Notes: generated from the letters alone by a model not told the origin. Shown: positions 43,090 through 52,316, numbered from the stretch's first letter. The stretch: DNA of 54,125 nucleotides from Bacteroidaceae bacterium (GCA_016284045.1 JAEEOB010000016.1:1-54125), one strand, 5' to 3'. Made by a program: numbers and translations.

Positions 43090-43461
43090 ATGATGAAATC
43101 CCTATTCTTTTCCTTATTCTTTTTTGCCTTTGTAGCGCTTGCCAATGCCCAGACCATAAGCCATATTGAGGAAACCAGAGCTTGGTATTATATCTACGAC
43201 CAGGACGGAAAGAAAATTAAAACCATCAGCACCAGTCAGGGAACTATCGTGGCATACAGCGCTTCTTTCTATATATTAAGGCAGGGAACTGCTTTTTATG
43301 TCATATATGATGTGAATGGCAAACGGCTGGCTTGCCTCAGTGTCAGCTATGTGGGAGAGATTCTCTCTGCAAGTGGTGACACTTTCACCAGCAGAAACGG
43401 AGCGTGGATTTACACTTGGGATAAGAATGGTAAGAAAGTTAATACAAGATGTGCAAGATAA
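43090..43461 (+). CDS. small secreted protein with three YxxYDxxGKK repeats
   Basis: 123-aa exported protein (signal LFFSLFFFAFVALANA then QTIS). The mature part is three short beta-hairpin repeats: YYIYDQDGKKIKTIS, FYVIYDVNGKRLACLS and WIYTWDKNGKKVNTR. Each has an aromatic strand, Asp-x-x/Asn-Gly turn and basic strand, similar to WG-type repeats. I know no function for it. Two ATGs stand in tandem (43090, 43093). Its last 13 bases overlap the start of the next gene, so the HAD phosphatase is probably translated by coupling. Confidence 0.75.
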   Translation: MMKSLFFSLFFFAFVALANAQTISHIEETRAWYYIYDQDGKKIKTISTSQGTIVAYSASFYILRQGTAFYVIYDVNGKRLACLSVSYVGEILSASGDTFTSRNGAWIYTWDKNGKKVNTRCAR

Positions 43462-44105
43462 AACTGATAGTATTTGATTTCGATGGGACGCTATGCGACA
43501 CCCAACGAAATATCGTCACTACTCTCAAAGCTACAATCAATGAATTGAAGCTGCCTGCTAAAACCGATGAGGAATGTATTTCCATCATCGGGCTACCGCT
43601 CAATGAGTGTTTCCGACAGCTGTTCCCTGATTTAGACGGCTACACTATCCAAATGTGTGCCGATACATATAGACGTATTTTTGCTGAGACGCTTGCAAAT
43701 ATCAAACCATCTCCTTTCCCACATGTGATTTCTACGATTAAGCTGCTGAAACAACATGGATATATACTTACCATAGCATCATCACGTTCTCATGCATCTC
43801 TCGTTGAACTCACACAGACTATGGGAATCTACGACGATTTTGAACTTTTGCTCGGGGCAGATGATGTCGATAAGGCGAAACCAGATCCCTATCCGGTCCT
43901 TAAAACACTGAAGATGACAGGATTCACTCCACAACAGGCACTTATTGTCGGTGATATGCCTGTGGATATCCTGATGGGAAATAGAGCGGGAGCTACTACC
44001 ATCGGTGTCACGTATGGTAACGGTTCCGTATCTATATTAAAGGAAGCTGGAGCAAATCATATCATCAATTCTTTCAACGAAATCCTACATCTTATCGATA
44101 GCTAA
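43449..44105 (+). CDS. HAD phosphatase (phosphoglycolate phosphatase-like)
   Basis: 218-aa HAD hydrolase. Motif I is VFDFDGTLCDT (Asp nucleophile and acid), motif II TIASSRSH, motif III the Lys in DKAKPDPYP, and motif IV LIVGDMPVDILMGNRAG. A four-helix cap lies between motifs I and II (about residues 18-85), as in Gph/PGMB-type phosphatases. The substrate is not readable. The ATG overlaps the preceding secreted-protein gene by 13 bp. It is followed by a bidirectional terminator shared with the convergent dockerin gene. Confidence 0.88.
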   Translation: MCKIKLIVFDFDGTLCDTQRNIVTTLKATINELKLPAKTDEECISIIGLPLNECFRQLFPDLDGYTIQMCADTYRRIFAETLANIKPSPFPHVISTIKLLKQHGYILTIASSRSHASLVELTQTMGIYDDFELLLGADDVDKAKPDPYPVLKTLKMTGFTPQQALIVGDMPVDILMGNRAGATTIGVTYGNGSVSILKEAGANHIINSFNEILHLIDS

Positions 44106-44180
44106 TCTATTTCGCTCATTAATCCTAAACGACCCATTAAAACTATAGTTAACCTGAATTCCCCTATTCATAAATACATA

Positions 44181-44212
44181 AAAAAGTAGTGAGCTTATGC
44201 CCACTACTTTTT
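44181..44212. terminator. bidirectional intrinsic terminator
   Basis: AAAAAGTAGTG (44181-44191) is complementary to CACTACTTTTT (44202-44212), giving T-runs on both strands. It separates the convergent HAD phosphatase and dockerin genes. Confidence 0.9.
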
Positions 44213-44236
44213 TATTGTAAGTATTTCCTGCTGGAA

Positions 44237-46270
44237 TTATTCTTCAGCAGCATCTGACTGGCCAGCCATGATGTTGATTACATTCACAACATCGCTGATA
44301 TCTACCTTGTCGTCACCGTTAACATTGGCGTTTGGCCACTCTGCTGTGCCTGCCATCTGGTTGATGATAGCAACAACGTCTGAGATGTCAACCCTGCCGT
44401 CACCGTTAACGTCACCCTTTATAGCATCTGATGGCTCACCCTTGAAGGTGATGTTGAAACGATAGTTCCAACCGTCTTGGTTAACGAAGTAGAAAGCACC
44501 GTCAATGCTCTTGCCTTTGTAGGAATCCTCACTGGTGTTATAGATGTTGAATGGTACGGCGTCTGCTGTGTAGCCTTCAGGTACCTCGAATTGAAGTACG
44601 CCTTCATCTGTGTAAAGACCCTTGTTGTTAAATGAGAAACCACTGGCTGCTTCAAGCTGCTCCTCATACTGTACTTCCATGTTAGGATCATCATCATCTT
44701 CGCCCGGATCAGTAGTTCCCTCAGGTTCCATATTTCCGTCTGGAATAACGTTTTCCCATCCTGCTGCTTCTTCGCCCTGCTCCTCTTCGCTGGTCTGTAC
44801 AGGAACACGCTGTACGGTCATACAGCCGCTCTCGATAAGTTCTGCGATGTCCTCAACGCCTAACGTTTCCATACATGTGGTGAAGTCAACATTCGTGATG
44901 GCTGGCTCTTCGCCTGGTTCAGGAATTGCAACATTTATATCTTCTTTTCCGAGTGTACGCTCATCAATGGTCACATCACCATTGTTGAAATCGAATTCCT
45001 CAAAACGGAAGTAGTAGTTCACAACCTCATCTTTGTTCTTGTTACAGTTGAAAGCTATTGTCTGACCGCCATTTCCTTCACTTGGTATTGTGCGGATCTG
45101 GTCAACTTCTTCTTCACCGAATTCGAACAGCGTCCATTCGGTTGTCAAATCAATGCTGCCTACAAAACTCCAATGTATGTAGCCTCCTGGCATGGTGTGA
45201 ATCTGAGTGTCAATCTGAGATGGTTTGTCAGCGCGGGCCCACATTTTCAGTTTAAACTGCTGGCCTGTAGCGAATACATGAGGTACGGTTACGAAGAACT
45301 GGGTCTGCCAGTCATCGATATTACGTACTGTGTCACCATTCTCCTTAATCCAGATTTGTTTAATCTCAACTTCAGGATTGCCGTCATCGTCAACGAACGG
45401 CTCACCAGTCTCCTCGTCAATGATTGGTACTTCTTCGATGGCATTGTAGCAAACACCTGATACGTTCAATGCAGGCTCACCATCGAGTGGATCTGCTACT
45501 ACGCGTGCGGGTAGGTCTGAACCTATCTCACCGTCACGGCCTGTGAAGGTGTGGAAGTTGCCGAAGGTGAAGTCTGTCTCTGTGCCCTGAGGAAGAAGGT
45601 TGAACCAGCCTGTGTCTGGTGAAGGAGGCTGCTGGTTGGGGTCACGTACATAAAGCTTCACGTCATCGAAATAAACCGTCATACCTTTCTTGTAGTCTGC
45701 AAGGTTCAAGGCGATGGAGTGGAACTCCTTGCCGTTGGCGGCCTGAGTCATGTCTGCGGTCACATTTGCCGAAAGTTCGACTTTCTTCCACTCTGTAGTG
45801 AATTCAACGTTGCCTACGCAAGCCCAGTGGTTATAGTTTCCTGGTTCGTTGTGAGCCTGGGTGCCAACTGATGCTGTTGTTTCGCCTTCTGTCTCGAATT
45901 CAGCTCTTACACGCATCACAAGCTTGATCTCCTGACCCTCCTGGAAAGCGGTCTTTGAGTAAACGAAGAACTGGCTGTCCCAACCTGCAAGAGCACCGTC
46001 GGCTTCAATTATGTTCTCTGCGGCACGGGCGACCTCCTCACTACGTACATGAACTTTTGCGCAGTGGTTACTAGGATTGGTCGGGTCCTCAACAATTTCT
46101 GCCGGACCATCAAACTGAGCGGCACCTACTTCAGGGTCGCGGAACTCATGACACCAGAATGATACAAACTGCGGTTCAACGGGATCGTCTCCTGGCTCAT
46201 CATCCTGTGCAAACACGGCACTGCTGCTGCATATAAAAGCTGCAGCGAGTAGAGTAAAAAATTTTTTCAT
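44237..46270 (-). CDS. secreted protein with two carbohydrate-binding-like domains and a C-terminal dockerin-type repeat pair
   Basis: 677-aa exported protein (signal ending SSSAVFAQDDEPG). Two related beta-sandwich domains follow, at about residues 34-210 and 225-430. They share DSQFFVYSKTAFQEGQ and QTQFFVTVPHVFATGQQ, then HWACVGNVEFTTEWKKVEL and HWSFVGSIDLTTEWTLFEF. They resemble CBM4/9-type modules and arose by duplication. The last 55 residues hold two Ca-binding dockerin-type repeats (DVNGDGRVDISDVVAIINQM and NVNGDDKVDISDVVNVINIM). There is no catalytic domain. It is acidic and probably surface-associated, binding glycans. No cohesin is seen in the window. Confidence 0.8.
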   Translation of the reverse strand: MKKFFTLLAAAFICSSSAVFAQDDEPGDDPVEPQFVSFWCHEFRDPEVGAAQFDGPAEIVEDPTNPSNHCAKVHVRSEEVARAAENIIEADGALAGWDSQFFVYSKTAFQEGQEIKLVMRVRAEFETEGETTASVGTQAHNEPGNYNHWACVGNVEFTTEWKKVELSANVTADMTQAANGKEFHSIALNLADYKKGMTVYFDDVKLYVRDPNQQPPSPDTGWFNLLPQGTETDFTFGNFHTFTGRDGEIGSDLPARVVADPLDGEPALNVSGVCYNAIEEVPIIDEETGEPFVDDDGNPEVEIKQIWIKENGDTVRNIDDWQTQFFVTVPHVFATGQQFKLKMWARADKPSQIDTQIHTMPGGYIHWSFVGSIDLTTEWTLFEFGEEEVDQIRTIPSEGNGGQTIAFNCNKNKDEVVNYYFRFEEFDFNNGDVTIDERTLGKEDINVAIPEPGEEPAITNVDFTTCMETLGVEDIAELIESGCMTVQRVPVQTSEEEQGEEAAGWENVIPDGNMEPEGTTDPGEDDDDPNMEVQYEEQLEAASGFSFNNKGLYTDEGVLQFEVPEGYTADAVPFNIYNTSEDSYKGKSIDGAFYFVNQDGWNYRFNITFKGEPSDAIKGDVNGDGRVDISDVVAIINQMAGTAEWPNANVNGDDKVDISDVVNVINIMAGQSDAAEE

Positions 46271-46738
46271 GTTTGAATTAGTTATTAGTTAATAAAAAGA
46301 TGATAAATGATATGTTATGATATCGTTTTTACTTATTCAGTCAGTTTCCCTTTCTATTCACCCCTAATTAATATAATGTCATAGTCGAATTTTAAAATCT
46401 CATGTCCTATTTGATGTGTTTCTATTGGCTCTTCTTGTTACTTTTCTTTTCTGATACATTCCTTTAATTTGAATTCCATCAAAATCTGATTCAATTTCTT
46501 GTGTTATTTTAGCAATTTTTCGTGCATTTGTACGATTTTTACCAAAATTATACGCAAAAGTACTCATTATAATATCAATAGTTTGTAATGTTTGTTACAT
46601 ATTCTTTAAACTTTGTAACCAATATTCCCCTTTTGTTAATATTTTTAATAAATTCATTAATAATTGTTTCAAAAGCAACAATCTCAAAACTACTACTTTT
46701 ACGCAATAACACTTTCTTCATTTTCACGAAACATTTTT
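46271..46738. other. 468-bp A/T-rich spacer
   Basis: Lies between the dockerin gene start and the histidine-kinase 3' end, both on the minus strand. It holds one candidate -7 element (46543-46550) and otherwise very A/T-rich sequence with several TTTGTTACATATTC-type words. I see no gene and no clear terminator. Confidence 0.5.
46543..46550 (-). promoter_or_regulatory. candidate -7 element (TAATTTTG) of the dockerin gene
   Basis: Minus-strand TAATTTTG fits the consensus but lies about 270 bp from the ATG, which would give a long leader. A closer promoter was not recognised. Confidence 0.35.
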
Positions 46739-47659
46739 TTATTTTCGTAAAGAAAAAACAAAACGAAGACCGCTTTCGCCATTTTGCTCTGCTTTGATAT
46801 TTCCACCATGAAGCATGACTGCGTTTTTTACTATTGACAAACCTAAGCCTGTTCCACCAATACTGCGCATCCTTCCACGGTCAACACGGTAAAAACGCTC
46901 AAAAAGGCGTGGGAGATGGATGGTGTCAACACCTATTCCGTTATCGCTGAAGATAAAATGCCAATAACCCGATGATTCATGAGCTTGAAGCTCTATGGTG
47001 CTCTTTTCTCCGGAGTAGTTTATGGAATTATCAAACAGATTACGGAATATACTGTATAATAAGGCTGAATTACCTTTTACAAAAACACTGGAAGGGAGGT
47101 AGTTCTTAAACTCCATCGACTTCTTTTCTAGGGAAATTCGAACATCATTAACAACTGTCGATACAAGTTCGTTGACATCGGTCTTATGCTTCTCTATCAT
47201 GCCAGGGGCATAATCCATTCTGTTTAAAGTCGATAGGTCTTGTAGCAATGCTGACAAACGCTGGGCTTGGGCATGGCTTTTTTCAATAAACTGAGTTTTC
47301 TGATCTGAGGTTAAGTCTGGATTTTCCAGTATTGTCTCTGTAAAACCCAAAATACTTGCAACAGGGGTCTTCAGCTCATGACCGATGTTCTGGGTCAGTT
47401 CACGCCGCATCAGAGCTTCTTTCTCCGACTGATCACGGCTGATGCGGTCGTCCATCTTACGGGAGTAACGGTGAAGTAAGAACGACAGGCATAACATCAC
47501 TACTATTGAGAAGGTCAGCAAGTGCCAGTCGCTCGCTTCATCAAAGGGCTGTAGATACTGACGGTCGTAATCTTCAAACAGGATAAAGATAATGGCATAG
47601 CATAAGAAGATAATCATTACGCTAAAAAACATCTTCTTACCTTCACTGACCTTTTTCAT
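46739..47659 (-). CDS. PhoR-like sensor histidine kinase
   Basis: 306-aa sensor kinase starting at the ATG 47659, whose ATGA overlaps the stop of the response-regulator gene. Two transmembrane helices (FFSVMIIFLCYAIIFILF and LLTFSIVVMLCLSFLL) enclose a very short periplasmic loop (about 20 residues). The phosphoacceptor helix is LTQNIGHELKTPVASILGF. The ATPase domain has FRNLFDNSINYS, FSDNGIGVD and GGTGLGLSIVKNAV. The tiny outside loop suggests it senses through the membrane or a partner protein, as PhoR does. It pairs with the preceding regulator. Confidence 0.92.
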   Translation of the reverse strand: MKKVSEGKKMFFSVMIIFLCYAIIFILFEDYDRQYLQPFDEASDWHLLTFSIVVMLCLSFLLHRYSRKMDDRISRDQSEKEALMRRELTQNIGHELKTPVASILGFTETILENPDLTSDQKTQFIEKSHAQAQRLSALLQDLSTLNRMDYAPGMIEKHKTDVNELVSTVVNDVRISLEKKSMEFKNYLPSSVFVKGNSALLYSIFRNLFDNSINYSGEKSTIELQAHESSGYWHFIFSDNGIGVDTIHLPRLFERFYRVDRGRMRSIGGTGLGLSIVKNAVMLHGGNIKAEQNGESGLRFVFSLRK

Positions 47660-48345
47660 GACTGACTTATATAATACCCATAGCCTTGACGGGAGCAAAT
47701 ACTGCTTCCGTAAATACCTAATTTCTTACGAAGACGGGCGATGTTTACATCTATTGTACGGTCTGTTACGATTACATCACAGGGCCAGATGGATTTAATC
47801 AGCTCCTGACGGCTGAAGACCTTACCTAAGTGAAGTATAAGCAGATGAAGCAATTCAAATTCTGTGCGGGTCAAAGAAACTGATTCGCCGTCAACAGATA
47901 TGCTTTTCTGCTCTTCATCCAGGCGGATTCCTTTGTAGTCAATCAAATGGGAACTGTTTGCCTGATATGAGGTTACTGAACGAGAGAGAACAGCTTTAAC
48001 TCTGGCTAGCAATTCTTTAACTGAAAATGGCTTGGAGATATAGTCATCTGCACCTAAGCGGAATCCTTCTAATAAAGAGTTCTCACCATCTTTTGCCGTT
48101 AGAAACATCACGGGGATTTGACGCGTTGATGTATCTTTCTTTAGTAACGACAATAAGTCAAAGCCGGACAACTCGCCCATCATAACGTCCAATATGATTA
48201 AGTTGTACATGGATAAGTCTTTGGTAAGTACCTCTTCAGCGGAATAGGCGATGTCTGAAACATAACCGGAGAGTTGTAGATTCACGCTTATAATCTCGCA
48301 TAAGTCCGGCTCGTCATCTACTACGAGTATTCGTTTCTTTTCCAT
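47656..48345 (-). CDS. OmpR/PhoB-family response regulator
   Basis: 229-aa DNA-binding response regulator. The receiver domain has VVDDEPDLCEI (acidic pocket), the phosphorylation Asp in LIILDVMMGELSG, and Lys in DDYISKPFSVKELL. The winged-helix effector has SLTRTEFELLHLLILH and, near the C-terminus, VTDRTIDVNIARLRKKLG. It is translationally coupled to the kinase gene (ATGA overlap). It is 141 bp downstream of the Na/Pi cotransporter gene on the same strand. Position and type make phosphate response a reasonable inference. Confidence 0.93.
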   Translation of the reverse strand: MEKKRILVVDDEPDLCEIISVNLQLSGYVSDIAYSAEEVLTKDLSMYNLIILDVMMGELSGFDLLSLLKKDTSTRQIPVMFLTAKDGENSLLEGFRLGADDYISKPFSVKELLARVKAVLSRSVTSYQANSSHLIDYKGIRLDEEQKSISVDGESVSLTRTEFELLHLLILHLGKVFSRQELIKSIWPCDVIVTDRTIDVNIARLRKKLGIYGSSICSRQGYGYYISQS

Positions 48346-48486
48346 CAGATTATTATGAATCAGGGAATTACGCTATGTGTGCCCTGGAAATACTAATTCT
48401 TCTTAGATGTTTAAATAGCTAAATGAACAAATGTGAAAAGTAATCGTAAAGATGTAAATAGTAAATAATCTCGTCTGCTGCGCCTC

Positions 48487-50214
48487 TTAAAACTTTGAGA
48501 ATTTCGCCTCGACAACATTTACTACATAGTCGCCTAAGCGTTCGCATTCATTCACTAAGTCAATGTAGGCTGTTCCTATGAAATAGTCATATTTGTGATT
48601 CTTTATCTCACTCATGTTTTCCATTTTATACTCATCTCGTAACGTGTTTATCTCATTTTCTATACGGTAAGTCTCTTTCATCGACAAGTCCTCACGTCGG
48701 CCATTCAACACAACCATCATCTGCTCTAGGGAGGATAAAGTAAGATTCATAATCTTATCGATATTTGCTTTCTGAGTATCGATGAACTTTTCATTATTGT
48801 CACGTACACGCTTGAATATCCGGGCGATGTTGTAGCAGGAATCACCGATACTCTCCAACTCACTTATCTCACGCATCAAATCATGAATTTTGCTCGTTGT
48901 CTCTTCGCTTAACTGAGCCTCACTCACTTTCTCAAGATATTTGGCTATCTCTATCTCCATATTGTCGCTGATATCCTCATATTTTACAACACGATTATAG
49001 GTTTTTTCAAACATCTCCTCATCTGTATCGTTCAACAGGCCCTGGACGAAACCGAACATGCGGTGCATGCGTTTACCAAAGACGGTTATCTCTTGTTGGG
49101 CTTGATAGACTGAAATTTCAGGTGTGGACATAAGACCACCCTCAATGTATTTCAGACGAACTGGCTCGTTATCATCGGCTTCATCGTCTGTTTTCTTCTT
49201 GCCCTTGATTACTTTACATACCAGTTTCTCTATTTGAGGAATGAACCAAATCAGGATAAACGTGTTAATTACATTAAAACAGGTGTGGAAGGTGGCGAGG
49301 ACAACACTGAGTTTGGCTGTATTTGAGGCAAACGAACTGCTCTCTTTGGGCATCTCTACATCATAGCCAACAAGGGAACATACGAAATTAACGAATGGTT
49401 TGAATATTATCAGTATCCAGAACACGCCGAACAGATTGAAGAACATGTGGGCAAAGGCTGCTCTGCGGGCCTGAGTCGAAGCGGATAGAGCGGCTAAGTT
49501 CGATGTTACGGTTGTGCCGATATTCTCACCCATTACCAAGGCGATACCCTGATATATTGGTAATGCACCACTCGAACACAATATCATTGTGATGGCCATC
49601 ACTGCGGCGGATGATTGGCAGCACATCGTCAGAATACCACCTATCACAAGAAATATCAATGTGGTCCAGAAACTGTCCTTGTCAAACGATTGAAAGAAGT
49701 CTAGAATGACTTGCTGCTCACCCAGTTTCATGTCCATACCTGTCATGCGTAAGGTTCCTAAACCGAGAAACATAAAAGCAAGACCAAAGATGAAATCGCC
49801 TATAGTCTTGTTGCGCTTTCGGTATATAAGAAACAAGGCGATAACGAATGCGGGCCAGACGAGGTCGGTGATGTTGAAGGCAAAACCGGCGGACATAATC
49901 CAGGCGGTTAGCGTCGTACCGATGTTTGCACCCATGATTACACTGATGGCCTGAGCCAAAGTCAGAAGACTTGCGTTTACAAAGGACACGGTCATGACTG
50001 TTGTGGCTGTGGACGACTGAACAGCGGCGGTTACAAACATGCCGGTAAACATACCGGTGAAACGATTCGTCGTCATGCGGCCTAAGATATGGCGTAACTG
50101 AGGACCAGCCATCTTCTGAAGGGTGTCACTCATCTGCTTCATACCAAAAATAAGCAAGGCTAATGAACCTAACAGCTTAAATATCAGCAGTAAGATACTA
50201 GGGGAGGATTCCAT
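48487..50214 (-). CDS. Na/Pi cotransporter family protein with PhoU-like domain
   Basis: 575-aa membrane protein of the NptA/YjbB type. The N-terminal part (about residues 1-330) has two inverted Na/Pi-cotransporter repeats, each with a QSS motif: VTAAVQSSTATTVMTVSFV and MCCQSSAAVMAITMIL. GANIGTTLTAW and GENIGTTVTSN are the matching second motifs. The C-terminal part (about 370-575) is cytoplasmic and helical, with PhoU-like units (IHDLMREISELESIGDSCYN and further). It imports or exports phosphate with sodium. It sits before a PhoBR-like pair, and its promoter carries candidate regulator repeats at 50281-50300. Confidence 0.93.
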   Translation of the reverse strand: MESSPSILLLIFKLLGSLALLIFGMKQMSDTLQKMAGPQLRHILGRMTTNRFTGMFTGMFVTAAVQSSTATTVMTVSFVNASLLTLAQAISVIMGANIGTTLTAWIMSAGFAFNITDLVWPAFVIALFLIYRKRNKTIGDFIFGLAFMFLGLGTLRMTGMDMKLGEQQVILDFFQSFDKDSFWTTLIFLVIGGILTMCCQSSAAVMAITMILCSSGALPIYQGIALVMGENIGTTVTSNLAALSASTQARRAAFAHMFFNLFGVFWILIIFKPFVNFVCSLVGYDVEMPKESSSFASNTAKLSVVLATFHTCFNVINTFILIWFIPQIEKLVCKVIKGKKKTDDEADDNEPVRLKYIEGGLMSTPEISVYQAQQEITVFGKRMHRMFGFVQGLLNDTDEEMFEKTYNRVVKYEDISDNMEIEIAKYLEKVSEAQLSEETTSKIHDLMREISELESIGDSCYNIARIFKRVRDNNEKFIDTQKANIDKIMNLTLSSLEQMMVVLNGRREDLSMKETYRIENEINTLRDEYKMENMSEIKNHKYDYFIGTAYIDLVNECERLGDYVVNVVEAKFSKF

Positions 50215-50244
50215 AATGATTTGATATTAGTATTTTTTCTATTA

Positions 50245-50252
50245 CAAAGGTA
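50245..50252 (-). promoter_or_regulatory. -7 element (TACCTTTG) of the Na/Pi cotransporter gene
   Basis: Minus-strand TACCTTTG fits TAnnTTTG, 30 bp from the ATG. TTTTAG lies 18 bp upstream as a weak -33 element, a pattern expected for activator-dependent promoters. Confidence 0.6.
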
Positions 50253-50280
50253 TGGTGGATTTATCGTATTCTAAAATTAT

Positions 50281-50300
50281 AATCGTTACGATTCTGTTAC
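50281..50300 (-). promoter_or_regulatory. candidate 11-bp-spaced direct repeats (possible Pho box)
   Basis: On the minus strand GTAAC occurs twice with an 11-bp period (GTAACAGAATCGTAACGATT). It lies just upstream of the -33 region of the Na/Pi gene, where OmpR/PhoB regulators bind as tandem dimers. Inference from spacing and context only. Confidence 0.35.
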
Positions 50301-50346
50301 ATTTAATGTTTATTTGCCACACGTTATATAATATAACTTAAAGAAA

Positions 50347-50387
50347 AAAGCATAGTGTTACACCGTTGGAGCACACCATGCTTTTTT
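50347..50387. terminator. bidirectional terminator between the 185-aa gene and the Na/Pi promoter
   Basis: AAAAGCATAGTGT pairs with ACACCATGCTTTT with one mismatch, flanked by A- and T-runs. It would end the leftward transcript of the gene at 50390-50947. Confidence 0.85.
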
Positions 50388-50389
50388 AT

Positions 50390-50947
50390 TTATTGTTTTA
50401 ACAATTCTTGTTTTATAAATGTGATTTCCATCTCATCTTCTAATATGACTGTGATAGTTCTGGAAGTCTGTGACTTGATGGTGAAACGCTGGAACACATT
50501 ACTTACTTCTGAGATGTCCGACATCTCGGACTCCATCTCCTCGCGCATCATCTCCTCTAACAGTTTATAAAGACCCTCACGGCTCTCATCTGTATTCAAC
50601 ACCTTTTGGATTTCAGGATCATCTGAACGAATACCTGTTAAAGCAAAATCTGTCGATTTTTTATTGAATTTACAAAGCATTCGGTCGCCGGTCCTTTGAT
50701 ATGTGCCTGGAATCGTAAGGTCACAGTCTATATCCATTCCCCCAGAAGACACATGAACGGTTACAATGATATTGATAACATTTTTGTTGAAAAACAAACT
50801 GAAATCAACATCTACATTATCTTCCTCAACAAATGAGTTCATCAAGGTGTGGAATTCTCTGCTTGCTTGATAAGTACCTTCCAATTGTTGGGAATTTATG
50901 TTCTGAGATAACAAAACCATTGTCAATAATATAAGGAATTTTTTCAT
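50390..50947 (-). CDS. secreted protein of unknown function
   Basis: 185-aa exported protein (signal FLILLTMVLLSQNINS then QQLEG). The mature part alternates beta strands (VDVDFSLFFNKNVINIIVTVHV, CDLTIPGTYQRTGDRMLCKF) with an acidic helix (KLLEEMMREEMESEM), then returns to strands (FTIKSQTSRTITVIL). The GTYQ and DRMLCKFNKK words recall small lipocalin-like secreted proteins, but I do not recognise the family. It stands alone between a terminator and the rnf operon. Confidence 0.7.
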   Translation of the reverse strand: MKKFLILLTMVLLSQNINSQQLEGTYQASREFHTLMNSFVEEDNVDVDFSLFFNKNVINIIVTVHVSSGGMDIDCDLTIPGTYQRTGDRMLCKFNKKSTDFALTGIRSDDPEIQKVLNTDESREGLYKLLEEMMREEMESEMSDISEVSNVFQRFTIKSQTSRTITVILEDEMEITFIKQELLKQ

Positions 50948-51102
50948 AATTTTTTGATACTGAGCGAAATATGATTATAATATGTTCACCTGATGGAAAT
51001 TACTATATATAACCTTAAAAACAATAGCCAAAAAGTGTTTTTTATATCTAAGAACATGTGATGTGTCGTCTTTAAGTAAAACTGTAAATCGTAAATATCA
51101 CA

Positions 51103-51705
51103 TTAGTCCAGCCCGAACAACAGACGTAAACCACTGTCAACACCGCTAAAGCCCATAAAGGCCATCGACAGCAAACCGGCGGTGATTAAGGCGAGCGGCA
51201 TACCTTTTACTGCTTTTGGTACGTTGTTCAGTTCCATCTGCTCACGCAAACCTGCGAACACAACCATAGCCAAATAAAAACCTAATGCAGTGGAAATGGC
51301 GTAAACCATACCCTCTAATAGATTATAGTCTTTCTGAATCACTAAGATGGCAACACCAAGGATACAGCAGTTGGTCGTTATCAATGGAAGAAACACGCCC
51401 AAGGCCTGATACAAGGCAGGAGACACTTTCTTCAATACGATTTCTACCATCTGAACCAATGCGGCTATCACTAAGATGAAAGCGATTGTCTGTAAATAGC
51501 CGAGTCCGTTCGGGTCAAGCACATACTTTTGGATGCAATAAGTCACCAGGGTAGCGAGGGTCATGACGAAGGTGACAGCCATTCCCATACCTGAAGCGGT
51601 CGATACTTTCTTCGACACACCAAGGAAGGGGCAGATGCCCAAGAATTGCGATAATACGACGTTGTTTACGAATATCGCGGTGATAAATATCAAGATGTAT
51701 TCCAT
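51103..51705 (-). CDS. rnfA: Rnf electron-transport complex subunit A
   Basis: 200-aa inner-membrane protein with six helices, part of the Na+-translocating ferredoxin:NAD+ oxidoreductase. It has the conserved FVNNVVLSQFLGICPFLGVSKK at the N-terminus and ITTNCCILGVAI in the fourth segment. The Cys residues in these two places are thought to hold an iron-sulfur cluster with RnfE. It is the last gene of the operon in this window, 2 bp after rnfE. Confidence 0.95.
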   Translation of the reverse strand: MEYILIFITAIFVNNVVLSQFLGICPFLGVSKKVSTASGMGMAVTFVMTLATLVTYCIQKYVLDPNGLGYLQTIAFILVIAALVQMVEIVLKKVSPALYQALGVFLPLITTNCCILGVAILVIQKDYNLLEGMVYAISTALGFYLAMVVFAGLREQMELNNVPKAVKGMPLALITAGLLSMAFMGFSGVDSGLRLLFGLD

Positions 51706-51707
51706 AA

Positions 51708-52316
51708 TTATGCCTTTCTCATTTTGTTAACAATTGCAATTAAATAGCCTAATACGATGAATGCACCGGGAGCAAGAACAAACATTAGCATGCCGCCGCT
51801 CTCACCTTGAAGGGGAATACCGGCTATTCCGAAATCATCGCTCTTGAATAAGACACCTGTGCCTAATATCTCACGGCAGGCTCCAAGAAGTGTCAAAGCG
51901 ATGGTGAAACCTATGCCGATGCCGACCCCGTCGAATATAGACTCTACTGGACCGTTTTTTGCCGCAAAGGCCTCTGCACGACCTAATATGATACAGTTTA
52001 CCACTATCAGAGGTATAAACAGACCCAAGGTGGCATATATTCCTGGAAGATATGCTTGCATCAGCATCTGAAGTATGGTCACCAATGAGGCGATTACCAC
52101 TATATAGGAAGGGATGCGGACCTTGTCGGGAACCAGATTCTTAATTAAGGAGATAATCAGATTCGAAAGAATCAAAACAAAGGTCGTGGCTAAACCCATC
52201 GACAGACCGTTAATGGCTGAGGAGGTTGTGCCTAACGTCGGACACATTCCTAGGAGAAGAACAAAGGTGGGATTCTCCTTTACTATACCATTCTTTAATA
52301 TCTTAAAATAACTCAT
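51708..52316 (-). CDS. rnfE: Rnf electron-transport complex subunit E
   Basis: 202-aa integral membrane subunit, homologous to RnfA in inverted topology. NPTFVLLLGMCPTLGTTSSA and VVNCIILGRAEAFAAKNG carry the matching cysteines. It lies 18 bp after rnfG and 2 bp before rnfA. Full length. Confidence 0.95.
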   Translation of the reverse strand: MSYFKILKNGIVKENPTFVLLLGMCPTLGTTSSAINGLSMGLATTFVLILSNLIISLIKNLVPDKVRIPSYIVVIASLVTILQMLMQAYLPGIYATLGLFIPLIVVNCIILGRAEAFAAKNGPVESIFDGVGIGIGFTIALTLLGACREILGTGVLFKSDDFGIAGIPLQGESGGMLMFVLAPGAFIVLGYLIAIVNKMRKA

